DNA of 64,000 nt from Frankia alni ACN14a (GTDB taxonomy: Bacteria > Actinomycetota > Actinomycetes > Frankiales > Frankiaceae), in contig NC_008278.1 of the NCBI RefSeq assembly GCF_000058485.1, positions 5,264,962-5,328,961 on the forward strand. Reading direction: 5' to 3'. Below the pieces are notes generated by a model. That model saw only the letters and a list, made by a program, of their open reading frames with translations. It had not been told where the DNA came from and made no database searches. Every line of letters begins with the position of its first letter. Positions within the stretch are counted from its first letter, which is position 1. The translations under genes and the position numbers were made by a program. Shown here piece after piece: positions 41,201 through 48,893 of this stretch.

Positions 41201-42292
41201 GCGCAGTCCAGCGAACACCGCGGCGGACATCGGCGTCGGCCGTTGCTCGTCGCGCGCAGCGGCGAGCTCCTCGACGGACGTGATGCCCGCCCCGCGCAGC
41301 ACGCGCCGCTGCCCGGTCCGAAGCCCCGCGACCAGGGACAGATCGCGGGCCGCCGCCCGACCCTCGGCGCAATGCTCGGAGAAGGCACAGCTTGCGCACT
41401 CCGGACGGGGCTGCGCCCACGACGGGGCAGGAACAACCGCCGGCTCGACAAGCCGGGCATCGAGGCGGCTGCGTATGTGGCGAACCATCGGCGCGACGTC
41501 ATCGACGCTGAACGAACGCACCACGGCGACGCCGCCCCGCCGCTCATCAGGTCCGCCACGCCCGTCGCCCACGCAACCCGGTTCCGTCGGCGCGACGGTG
41601 CCGGCAGTGCCGGCAGTGCCGGATTCTCGCGCGGGATGCAGGAGGTGCATCATGCTCGGCACTGCCACGCCGACCGACGGCAACGCCAGGGCGTAGGCGG
41701 CGAGCTGCAGGACAGCCCCGGGCCGGGCCTGCCGGGCGAGCTTGGCATCGTAGGGCTCGTAGTGGCCCGGCTGAACGGGACCGCTGTGCGCACCGGTTCC
41801 GGGGTCACGGTGCGCCGCGATCAGGAAGTCCGGCCGACCGTGGAAGGAACCGTCGAACAGCACACCCTGGTAGACCACCGGGGCGCCGTCGGCGAGCGCG
41901 CGACGAGTCCGCTCGTTGGCCTCGGCGAGGGCGTCGGGAGTCGGCGCCGGGCGAGGGATCTCCACCACCCCGTCGGGGCCGAAGCATCGCCGGAGATGTG
42001 CCAGCACGCGTCGCTCGTGGGCCTCACCGTGCCGGACCGCGGTCGGATCCGGGGCACTGACCCGCAGCCGTCCCGTCGGGCCACCCGTCGGATCCTCGGG
42101 CATCACCTGCGCCATGGGCGTGACGGCGGCAGGCCCCCCTGGGCTGCCGGCATCGGGGCCGCCGGCACTGTCGCCCCCGGCGGACAGCAGGCCGGTGGCG
42201 AGCGCGTGCGCAAGCCCGACCCGGTGCCCGCACTCGAGGTCGTCAACAAGATCGCCTGCGGAGACGACCCAGCGATCGTCGAACCTCTGCAC
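38279..42292 (-). CDS. TM0106-family RecB-like nuclease fused to an SF1 (Upf1-like) helicase
   Basis: About 1337 residues from GTG 42292, where the family opening RWVVSAGDLVDDLECGHRVGLAHALA begins; the open frame runs 98 codons further without similarity. The N-terminal RecB/Cas4-like nuclease has GRPDFLIAAH and YDAKLARQ, then the cysteine cluster PECASCAFSEHC that in Cas4-type nucleases helps hold an Fe-S centre. A RNase-H-like exonuclease part follows (DIYFDMEGDPYAL, HIYHYAPYELNALRRLA). The C-terminal helicase has Walker A VQGPPGAGKTYLAGR, Walker B VLIIDEAGQFALAD, LLGDPQQLPQV, GTVDRFQGQEAAVV and SRNRLNVALSRAQ. It likely processes DNA or RNA ends in repair. Two short insertions near 39400-39500 contain repeated VNGESGRVNG. 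Confidence 0.88.
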   Translation of the reverse strand: MQRFDDRWVVSAGDLVDDLECGHRVGLAHALATGLLSAGGDSAGGPDAGSPGGPAAVTPMAQVMPEDPTGGPTGRLRVSAPDPTAVRHGEAHERRVLAHLRRCFGPDGVVEIPRPAPTPDALAEANERTRRALADGAPVVYQGVLFDGSFHGRPDFLIAAHRDPGTGAHSGPVQPGHYEPYDAKLARQARPGAVLQLAAYALALPSVGVAVPSMMHLLHPARESGTAGTAGTVAPTEPGCVGDGRGGPDERRGGVAVVRSFSVDDVAPMVRHIRSRLDARLVEPAVVPAPSWAQPRPECASCAFSEHCAEGRAAARDLSLVAGLRTGQRRVLRGAGITSVEELAAARDEQRPTPMSAAVFAGLRLQAELQAAQDATRSADDPLGTVTVRMVDPAGLASLPVADPADIYFDMEGDPYALDAAGLEYLFGAVTLTGPPSGGGPAEAAAEAFQAFWAHDRHGERLAFESFVDWAVARLHEHPGAHIYHYAPYELNALRRLAARHGTRERQVDELLAGNRLIDLYAVVRRSLRVSQPSYSIKYLEPLFFPDARQAAVKNAADSIVAYESFLAHRAAGEIAEADRVLAEIAEYNRVDCVSTHRLHRWLLRLRQDEGVEARGSVAVDPGTLGTDVPGVTEPSSLAGDDDPDALVDALVAGLPPEPAAWSADQRARALLAAAVGYHRRENKPAWWTYFAALIADRESLEAADDCAVPTGWAVIEDWEEPSGRRRRSRRVLQARVDSNRPHPFDRGESVRLLYPGPAGTAGGTTDALVERAEPHALLLRESVAPDAVSRALPTAVLPGAPVRPEPKPTAIRELARRAAAALPGRLPAESATDLLRRDPPRLLSSTPGLPVPEDGDDQVTAVLAAVSALDGSYLAVQGPPGAGKTYLAGRLIQDLIAQGKSVGICSTSHKAIENAMLAATGQPPSSTADAEPGRVNGESGRVNGAEGADGAPPWRPLVAAAKKQRSGAPADPAHRPPWDTPRDLRALAAWRDAHPDGHLVGDTAWAFANTTLAAVPFDVLIIDEAGQFALADTLAVAPAARNLVLLGDPQQLPQVVAGIHPEGADASALSHLLGDAEVIPPALGYFLDRTRRLHPAVCAPVSALAYRGLLRSHPIAATRALAGVPAGLYLHDVVHADNGTRSDEEVSAVGAVIRQLMNRLIIEGASSRPLTGADVLVVAPYNRQVRAIERALEAAALPGVRVGTVDRFQGQEAAVVVTSLTTSSADEAPRGLDFLLSRNRLNVALSRAQVAAVLVMSPALLDSSPRSVAELHLLAGLARLRAMARTDLFAVPAHRPGGPATAAAGDGGSGAGVPQPVTEGARVAVGPPAQMHLPFS

Positions 42293-42768
42293 GTCACCAT
42301 CCCGTCCGGACCACCCATCCGGTCCGGTCGCATATTGTCCCGCGCCCCCCCTTCGGCATTCGGCCGGGTCCGAACTCGCGATACGGCGGGACAGACGATT
42401 CCGGGTCACCGAGTTCCGCAGCTCACCCTCGTGGCACGGCCCGTCCGTTCGGGCCACCTCGTTCAGGTGCACCATGTCCGCGCGGGTGGATGGAGACGAG
42501 TCCAGGCGAACTGTCGCGTTCGTCACATCAACAACCCAGGTGCGATCCGGGTCCGTCTGAGCGGGCGTCCCTGCGATCGCCTCCACCCGAACCGACCAGG
42601 GCCGCCTTCACCACCAGGTATTACGATGGAACACGAAGAGGATCATGAAATGGAACGGGTGGCCGCGGTTACTCCTCGCGGTCCGGCCCGCCGACATGGG
42701 GTCGCTGCCGCGCACGGCCGGACGTGGGCGGCGGCGACGAGCGGATTCGAGCCTCGGGAGGACGCAAG
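42293..42768. other. Divergent spacer between nuclease-helicase and Pat-like genes
   Basis: No gene with family features. The AT-richer segment 42616-42660 (TATTACGATGG) may hold the rightward promoter. The leftward long frame extends across part of it but is not conserved. Confidence 0.45.
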
Positions 42769-45462
42769 GTGGCAGCTTCCCGGGCAGCGAACGCGGAGCA
42801 GACACGCTGGGTCGAGGACGTTGTGCTCGCCGACGGCGGGTCGGTCGCGGTGCGACCGCTGGGCCCCGATGACGTCGGCCGGCTGAGTGCCTTCCATCTG
42901 CGCCTGAGCGAGGCCAATCCCCACGACCCGGATCTCGCCGGCGCCGCGGGGGATCCCGCGCTGCTGGCCGGGCGAGTCGTCTCGCCCGGCAGCCGGGCAT
43001 CCGCGGTGCTCGGCGCCCTCGTCGGCGACCAGATCGTCGGGTTGGTCGAGTACAGCACGATCGGCGACGAGGGCGACGCCCGGTTCGGGATTCTCGTCGA
43101 GAGCCCTCATCAGGGACGAGGGCTCGGCACACTGCTCATCGACATCCTCATCGACACCGCTGGTGAGGCCGGTGTGCGTCGGCTTGTCGCGGATGTGCCG
43201 GCGAGTAGTCGACGGGTCCTGGAGGTTCTGCGATCGGTCGGGTTCGACCTCACGCCCATGGACGACACCCAGATCCGCGTGAGCTACCCGGTGGAAACCG
43301 GTGACGGCCCCGGGAGCAGTACCCGGTCGCGCCGGGGGCGGGTCGGCGGAGGTCTGGACCATCCGGACGGTTCCCGAAGCATCGACCGGCTGCTGCACCC
43401 TCGTGCGGTTGCCGTCATCGGGGCAAGTCGCCAGCCTGGAGCAGTCGGTCACGAGGTCTTCCGCCGCCTGCTCCGCAGCGGCTTCACCGGAGCGGTCTAT
43501 CCGGTCAACGCCGCGGCAACCCATGTCGCCTCGGTCTACGCCTACCAGGATCTGCACGCAGTGCCCGCCGAGATCGACCTGGCCGTCGTGGCGGTGCCGG
43601 CGCAGCGGGTGACCGAGGTTCTGCGCACCTGTGCGCAGAAGCGGGTCCGCGGTGTCATCGTCGTGTCGGCCGGCTTCGCGGACGGCGGGGACGAGGGCCG
43701 GGCCCTGCTCGCGGACGCCATCCGCATCGCCCGCGACGGCGGCATGCGCCTGATCGGCCCGAACGCGATGGGGGTCATCAACACCGCGCCGACCACCCGG
43801 CTGCATGCCACCTTCGCCGTCGGGGAACCCCCGGCCGGACGGGTCGGCGTGTTCACCCAGTCCGGCGCCCTGGCTGGCACGTTCCTCACCGACGCCGCCC
43901 GCCGTGCGGTCGGATTTTCCACCTTCGTCTCCGCCGGAGACCGATCCGACGTCTCGACGAACGACTTTCTGGAGTACTGGCAGTCAGATCCGCGAACCGA
44001 CGTGATCATGCTGCACCTGCAGAGCTTCGGCAATCCGAGGCGCTTCGCGCGGATTGCTCGCCAGCTCGGTCGACACAAGCCCGTCGTGGCGTTGAAGAGC
44101 GGCCAGGAGTCCGCGGACACCGGGGTGAACGCGCTTTTCACCAGCGCCGGAGTGGTTCGCGCGGACACCCTGAACCAGCTCTTCGACGCCGTGCAGCTGC
44201 TGGCCCATCAGCCCCTGCCCGCCGGACGACGGGTCGGCATCGTGGGAACAAGCAGCGCGCTCGCGGCGCTTGCCACGGACGCCTGCCGTACCTATGGACT
44301 CGAGGTCCCCGCGCTGTCCGAGGAGACCTGGTCCGAACTCGCCGCTCTCGTCGGCCACCGGTACGCCACCAATCCGGTCGACCTCGGTCCGCTGGCCGAT
44401 CCCGAGCGGTTCGACGCCGCGTTGCGGCTGGTCGCGGCCTCGGGCGACGTCGACGCGATCATCGCGCTGGTGACTCCACACGCCCAGGTCGACCGGCTCG
44501 GAGCCGCGGTGCGGGAGGTTGCGGCCGACAGCGGTCTGCCGGTGCTTGCCTCCTATCTCGGTCAGGACGGCATCCCCGCCGCGCTCGCGGTAGCGGACCC
44601 GAGCGGCTCCGCCGGCCGAGGATCGGTGCCGTCCTACTCCTCACCGGAATCGGCCGCACTGGCGCTCTCACGCGCCGCCGACCACGCTGCCTGGCGCGCG
44701 CGGGATCACGGCCGGGTGCCCGCACTGGACCGCATCGACCTGGACGGCGCCCGCGCGGAAGTCGAACGCCATCCGAAGAACGGCACCTGGCTGCCGGAAC
44801 CGGCCGTGGCCACCCTGCTGGCCGGGGTCGGGCTGCGAGCATGGCCCAGTATTCGCGTCGCCGACGAGGCGCAGGCGCGGGCGGCGGCCGAGGCACTCGG
44901 CTGGCCGGTGGCCCTCAAGATCTCCGACGAGCGCTTCCGTAGCAGGCTCGACGTCGGAGCAGTCCAACTCGGACTGGGTGATCCGGATGAACTCGGGGGT
45001 GCCTGGCGGGCCGTGCGCGCCGCGGTCGGCCCCGGCGACATGCTCGTGCAGCCGATGGCGCCGGCCGGGGTGTCCACCGTCGTCCGGTTGCGTCAGGACC
45101 CGACTGTCGGCCCGCTGCTCTCACTCCGGCTGGGCGGCGCCGTCGCGGACCTGCTCGTCGATCCGCTGGCTCGCACCCTGCCCCTGACGGACCGGGACGC
45201 CGAGGACCTGATCCATGAGATCCGGGGCAGCGTGCTGCTGGTCGGGGGGTCCGGCGCGCCCGCCGCCGATACCGATGCGCTGGCAGATCTCCTGCACCGG
45301 GTGGCCCGGCTCGCGGAGGAGCTTCCCGCCATCGGCGAGATCCTGCTCGATCCGGTCCTCGTCGGGCGTCGCGGCGTGGTGCTGCTCCACGCGGGGATCC
45401 GCCTGCTACCGCCCGAGACGGAGTCACGCACGCTCCTGCGCGCGCTTGCCGTCCCGACCTGA
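42769..45462 (+). CDS. Pat-type protein acetyltransferase: GNAT domain fused to ADP-forming acyl-CoA synthetase-like domains
   Basis: An 897-residue protein. GTG 42769 has GGGAGGAC upstream; a GTG at 42724 is in frame but less favoured. Residues about 10-185 are a GNAT acetyltransferase (VAVRPLGPDDVGRL, acetyl-CoA loop SPHQGRGLGTLLIDILI). Residues about 200-660 are the CoA-binding and ligase domains (LLHPRAVAVIGASRQPGAVGH, GPNAMGVINT, FTQSGALAGTFL), and the last 200 an ATP-grasp-like domain (GWPVALKISDERFRSRLDVGAVQLGL). The GNAT-first order is the one of Streptomyces Pat, which acetylates and thereby inactivates acetyl-CoA synthetases. It may tune the acyl-CoA ligases of this organism. It stands 20 bp before pheA. 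Confidence 0.9.
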   Translation: MAASRAANAEQTRWVEDVVLADGGSVAVRPLGPDDVGRLSAFHLRLSEANPHDPDLAGAAGDPALLAGRVVSPGSRASAVLGALVGDQIVGLVEYSTIGDEGDARFGILVESPHQGRGLGTLLIDILIDTAGEAGVRRLVADVPASSRRVLEVLRSVGFDLTPMDDTQIRVSYPVETGDGPGSSTRSRRGRVGGGLDHPDGSRSIDRLLHPRAVAVIGASRQPGAVGHEVFRRLLRSGFTGAVYPVNAAATHVASVYAYQDLHAVPAEIDLAVVAVPAQRVTEVLRTCAQKRVRGVIVVSAGFADGGDEGRALLADAIRIARDGGMRLIGPNAMGVINTAPTTRLHATFAVGEPPAGRVGVFTQSGALAGTFLTDAARRAVGFSTFVSAGDRSDVSTNDFLEYWQSDPRTDVIMLHLQSFGNPRRFARIARQLGRHKPVVALKSGQESADTGVNALFTSAGVVRADTLNQLFDAVQLLAHQPLPAGRRVGIVGTSSALAALATDACRTYGLEVPALSEETWSELAALVGHRYATNPVDLGPLADPERFDAALRLVAASGDVDAIIALVTPHAQVDRLGAAVREVAADSGLPVLASYLGQDGIPAALAVADPSGSAGRGSVPSYSSPESAALALSRAADHAAWRARDHGRVPALDRIDLDGARAEVERHPKNGTWLPEPAVATLLAGVGLRAWPSIRVADEAQARAAAEALGWPVALKISDERFRSRLDVGAVQLGLGDPDELGGAWRAVRAAVGPGDMLVQPMAPAGVSTVVRLRQDPTVGPLLSLRLGGAVADLLVDPLARTLPLTDRDAEDLIHEIRGSVLLVGGSGAPAADTDALADLLHRVARLAEELPAIGEILLDPVLVGRRGVVLLHAGIRLLPPETESRTLLRALAVPT

Positions 45463-45482
45463 CCGACCGGTACGGTCTACGC

Positions 45483-46349
45483 ATGACCGCACGACAGAGG
45501 ATCGCGTTCCAGGGCGAGCGGGGAGCCAACTCGCACATCGCCTGCCGGGATGTCTATCCCGACTACGACGCGGTCCCGTACCAGACCTTCGACGAGTGCT
45601 TCGGCGCGCTGGAGGACGGTGCGGTGGACCTTGCGATGATTCCGGTCGAGAACTCCACCGCGGGTCGAGTCGCCGACATCCATCACCTGCTGCCCAGGCC
45701 GGCGGTGCACATCATCGGCGAGTACTTTCTTCCCGTCCGCCACCAGCTGCTCGGGATACCCGGCGCGTCCCTCGACGACGTGAAGACGGTGCACAGCCAT
45801 CCGCAGGCACTCGCCCAGTGTCGCGTGGCGCTGCGCGAGCTGGGACTTGTCGCCGTCGCCGCCGCCGACACCGCGGGCTCCGCGCGGGAGATCAGCGAAG
45901 CGGGCGATCCCTCCCGGGCGGCGATCGCCTCCCGGCTGGCAGCCGAGGCGTACGGGCTGCAGATCCTCCGTGCGGATCTTGAGGACGAGGAGCACAACAC
46001 GACGCGCTTCCTCATCCTCTCCAGCGAGAACCTGCGCGCCGCAGCCGGGATCGGGCCGATTGTGACCACGTTCGTCTTCAAGGTCCACAATCGGCCGGCC
46101 GCCCTGTACAAGGCACTCGGTGGGTTCGCCACGAACGGCGTCAACATGACGAAGCTGGAAAGCTACATGGTGGGTGGTGAGTTTGTGGCCACCCAGTTCC
46201 TCGCCGACATCGAAGGCAGTCCCGAGGACTCCACCGTCGCCAGCGCGTTCGAGGAACTGTCGTTCTACGCGGACCACCGCATCCTCGGGGTCTACCGCGC
46301 GAGCCGGTATCGGGAACGCGAACGTATCGGCGCACGCACCGGGCTCTGA
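45483..46349 (+). CDS. pheA: Prephenate dehydratase
   Basis: A 288-residue monofunctional enzyme that converts prephenate to phenylpyruvate in phenylalanine synthesis. Catalytic domain: IAFQGERGANSHIA, DLAMIPVENSTAGRV, HSHPQALAQCR and the TRF motif in EEHNTTRFLILS. The C-terminal ACT domain has the phenylalanine-binding NRPAALYKALGGFATNGVNMTKLESYMV. The ATG at 45483 follows the Pat-like gene by 20 bp without a Shine-Dalgarno; TACGGT lies seven bases before it, so a leaderless transcript is possible. Confidence 0.95.
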   Translation: MTARQRIAFQGERGANSHIACRDVYPDYDAVPYQTFDECFGALEDGAVDLAMIPVENSTAGRVADIHHLLPRPAVHIIGEYFLPVRHQLLGIPGASLDDVKTVHSHPQALAQCRVALRELGLVAVAAADTAGSAREISEAGDPSRAAIASRLAAEAYGLQILRADLEDEEHNTTRFLILSSENLRAAAGIGPIVTTFVFKVHNRPAALYKALGGFATNGVNMTKLESYMVGGEFVATQFLADIEGSPEDSTVASAFEELSFYADHRILGVYRASRYRERERIGARTGL

Positions 46350-46614
46350 TCCCGACGACGTCACCTGCTTCGACGGGCGGGGCGGCCCCGGGGTACCGGA
46401 AGAGAGGCATTTCACCCACTCGGCCGACCACCTGGTCTACCCAGCGGCAAGCTGGCAGGCTCACCGGAATGGGGCGCGCGACGGTCAACGCACAGGCGGG
46501 CGGCAGCGGGCATCCATGCCCTGATCATCGCTCGGGCGGCCACGACGACGTGCGGGCTCCAACCGAAGATCGACAACGCTCGCGGAGCGGTCGGCCGGAC
46601 AGGGGATGCGCACG

Positions 46615-47997
46615 GTGACCGCGCCGCCGCGGCCAGGCCCAGGGCTTCGGGTGCGGCTACCGCAGGTCGCCCCGTCGGTGCGGGAGTTCCTCGCGACCGA
46701 AGCCGGCGGCGCCGTGCTCCTCCTCCTCGCCGCGGTCGCCGCCCTCCTCTGGGCAAACTCGCCATGGTCGGGCAGCTACGACAGGTTCTGGAGCACCACG
46801 GCGGAGCTTCGCCTCGGGAGCGCCGGATTCGACATGACGCTGCATCACTGGGTGAACGACGGCGCCATGGCGATCTTCTTCGCCGTCGTGGGCCTGGAGA
46901 TCAGCCGCGAGTTCACGACGGGCGAGCTGCGCGACCGGCGCACGATCGCCGTGCCCGCTCTCGGCGCGATCGGTGGGCTGATCCTACCGGCAGCGATCTA
47001 CTTCGTCGTCAACCGATCGGGGCCGGAATCGAACGGGTGGGGCATCCCGATGTCCACCGACACGGCGTTCGTGATCGGAATCCTCGCCCTGTTCGGCCCC
47101 CGTTGTCCGGATCGGCTTCGACTGTTCCTGCTCACCCTCGCGATCGTCGACGACATCGGCGCGATCACCGTGGTAGGAATCTTCTACACGGATCACCTGA
47201 ACCCTGTCGGTCTTGCCGTCGCGGGAGCGACGGTGCTGGCGATCCTCGGGTTGCGCTGGCTGCGAGTCTGGCAGCTTCCCCCGTACATCCTCGCCTCGCT
47301 GGTGCTCTGGGGTGCGATCCACGTCTCCGGCGTGCACGCGACGCTGGCGGGCGTTCTCGTGGGCCTTCTCGTTCCCGCCGTCCCGCCCCGCCCCGACCAG
47401 GTCGAGGAGGTACCCGTCTACGTCCGGGCACTGCAGGAGGACTCCAACGCCACCCGAGTCGGCCTCGCGGTGGCGGCGGCGAAGGCGACGGTGCCGGCCA
47501 ACGACCGCCTGCAGCGCGTGCTCCACCCCATCAGCGCGTTTGTCGTCGTTCCCGTGTTCGGACTGGCGAATGCGGGCGTTCACCTGGACGGCTCGGCCCT
47601 GCGGACGGCCGCGACATCATCGGTGACGCTGGGGGTGGCGGCCGCTCTGATCGCCGGCAATGCCTGCGGGATCTCGGTGGCGGGCGTGGCGGCGATCCGG
47701 ACCGGTCTTGGTCAGCTGCCCGGTCGAGTGCGATACGGGCACCTGCTCGGCGCGGCCACTCTGGCAGGCATCGGCTTCACCATCTCGCTGTTCATCACGG
47801 AACTGGCCTTCACCGACGAGGCCCTGCAGGAACAAGCCAAGATCGGAATTCTCGCCGGTTCACTCGTGGCCGCCCTCGCCGGAACCGTCATCCTTCGGGT
47901 GCTCGGCGAGCGGATGCCGCTGTGCTCACCGATGACCGACGAACCCGTGCCCCGTCTACCCCCGCGACCATGGCGCGCGCCGGTGCCGGCGAAGTGA
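46615..47997 (+). CDS. nhaA: Na+/H+ antiporter NhaA
   Basis: A 460-residue membrane protein, from GTG 46615 (AGGGG at best spacing; ATG 46606 is in frame directly after it). It shows the NhaA fold with about 12 membrane helices: GLEISREFTTGELRDRR, the sodium-binding aspartate pair in LAIVDDIGAITVVGIFY, PMSTDTAFVIGILALFG, HPISAFVVVPVFGLANAG and the C-terminal GIGFTISLFITELAF. It exchanges sodium for protons at high pH. Many actinobacterial NhaA proteins carry a fused DsbA/thioredoxin domain at the C-terminus. Here that domain is a separate convergent gene whose end overlaps this one by 42 bp. Confidence 0.95.
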   Translation: MTAPPRPGPGLRVRLPQVAPSVREFLATEAGGAVLLLLAAVAALLWANSPWSGSYDRFWSTTAELRLGSAGFDMTLHHWVNDGAMAIFFAVVGLEISREFTTGELRDRRTIAVPALGAIGGLILPAAIYFVVNRSGPESNGWGIPMSTDTAFVIGILALFGPRCPDRLRLFLLTLAIVDDIGAITVVGIFYTDHLNPVGLAVAGATVLAILGLRWLRVWQLPPYILASLVLWGAIHVSGVHATLAGVLVGLLVPAVPPRPDQVEEVPVYVRALQEDSNATRVGLAVAAAKATVPANDRLQRVLHPISAFVVVPVFGLANAGVHLDGSALRTAATSSVTLGVAAALIAGNACGISVAGVAAIRTGLGQLPGRVRYGHLLGAATLAGIGFTISLFITELAFTDEALQEQAKIGILAGSLVAALAGTVILRVLGERMPLCSPMTDEPVPRLPPRPWRAPVPAK

Positions 47998-48666
47998 GAG
48001 ACTCGCCGCCTTGCGCAGCGGGGCGATCTCCGTGCGCCCCCGATAGGGCTCGCCGTTGATGAAGATCGTCGGCGTGCCACGCACGCCCTGCTCGATCCCG
48101 CGTGCGTAGTCGGCCTCCACGGCATCCCCGTAGGGCTGCGCGGCATCCCCGACGACCCGGTCGGCGTCAATGCCAAGTGACACAGCGTAGCTGTGCAGAA
48201 ACTTGTCGGCCAGTCGATCCTGGCGGGCGAAGAGCAGGTCGTGCATCTCCCAGAACCGATGCTGCAGGCCGGCGGCCTCCGCGGCAAGCGCCGCGGTGAG
48301 GGCGTAGGGATGGATGTCGAAGACGGGGAAGTGTCGAAAGACGAGCCGAACCTGGCCTTCCGAGGTCTCGGCGAACTCGTGCAGGACGGGCGCCGCCCGA
48401 GCGCAGTAGGGACACTGGAAGTCGGCGTACTCCACGACCACGATGGGAGCGTCCGCAGGCCCTCGGGAGTGCCGGAACGGATCGATCGGCACCGCGGCCG
48501 TCGCTCGGCGCCCGTCCCGGCCGGCCGGCGACCGCAACCGGCTCCACCTCCCGGCCTCGCCCAGCGAGCAGGATTCGGCTGTACCCGTGGGCTCGGTGCG
48601 CTCGGACGACCGCGACGGGCTCCCCGATCCGGACCAAGTTCCCACCGACGTCGGCGCGTCCTCCAT
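47956..48666 (-). CDS. DsbA-family thiol oxidoreductase
   Basis: A 236-residue protein with ATG 48666. The thioredoxin-fold domain begins about residue 70: VVVEYADFQCPYCARAAPVLHEFAE with the CPYC active site, HFPVFDIHPYALTAALAAEAAG, and the cis-proline loop RGTPTIFING. The first 60 residues are Ser/Arg/Gly-rich without a signal peptide, so it is cytoplasmic or the start is misjudged. A -10 box six bases before the ATG suggests leaderless expression. It overlaps nhaA tail-to-tail by 42 bp. DsbA-like proteins of this subgroup are often fused to NhaA, which supports a functional link. Confidence 0.85.
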   Translation of the reverse strand: MEDAPTSVGTWSGSGSPSRSSERTEPTGTAESCSLGEAGRWSRLRSPAGRDGRRATAAVPIDPFRHSRGPADAPIVVVEYADFQCPYCARAAPVLHEFAETSEGQVRLVFRHFPVFDIHPYALTAALAAEAAGLQHRFWEMHDLLFARQDRLADKFLHSYAVSLGIDADRVVGDAAQPYGDAVEADYARGIEQGVRGTPTIFINGEPYRGRTEIAPLRKAASLSLRRHRRAPWSRG

Positions 48667-48672
48667 GGTGCG

Positions 48673-48678
48673 ATTATC
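48673..48678 (-). promoter_or_regulatory. -10 box of a probably leaderless dsbA-like gene
   Basis: GATAAT on the minus strand ends six bases before the ATG at 48666, so the transcript should start at or next to the start codon. GGGGA upstream of the ATG overlaps this box and is too far away for a usual ribosome-binding site. Confidence 0.6.
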
Positions 48679-48738
48679 CCCGCGGCCTGGCGGAAGGCGA
48701 TGCCGAGCCAGGAACCGGACACCGAGTTTTGTGTCGCG

Positions 48739-48789
48739 GGTCACATTCATTCGCGGGCCCCTGCTCGACCCGCTGCGGTGTATGTGACC
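48739..48789. other. Nested inverted repeat upstream of the class II ribonucleotide reductase gene
   Basis: GGTCACAT (48739-48746) pairs with ATGTGACC (48782-48789); inside, GCGGG and CCCGC form an inner stem. It lies about 105 bp before the start at 48894 in the divergent dsbA/nrdJ spacer. It could be an RNA leader structure or a pair of regulator half-sites; TGTGA/TCACA are CRP-like half-sites. Confidence 0.5.
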
Positions 48790-48893
48790 ATCGCCCCGTT
48801 GCCTGGCGTCGTCGAGGCCGCCGTCCACAGGCGCGGCTCGCCGGTGAGACGAACCGACTCGCACCAGCGTGCCCATCAGACGCGAGGAGCACC

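Noticed and set aside
38279-42292. CRISPR-associated Cas4 or a defence island.
   Set aside because: The nuclease part is Cas4-like only at superfamily level, and no repeat array, other cas genes, toxin-antitoxin or restriction genes are in the window.
48790-48893. Partial resemblance of the nrdJ leader (GCCGGTGAGA, then ACTCGCACCAGCGTG) to a cobalamin riboswitch core.
   Set aside because: Only the CCGGTGAGA box fits; the following conserved elements and the terminal B12 box are not present in order, and a B12-repressed B12-dependent enzyme would be illogical. Infernal with the Rfam cobalamin model would decide.
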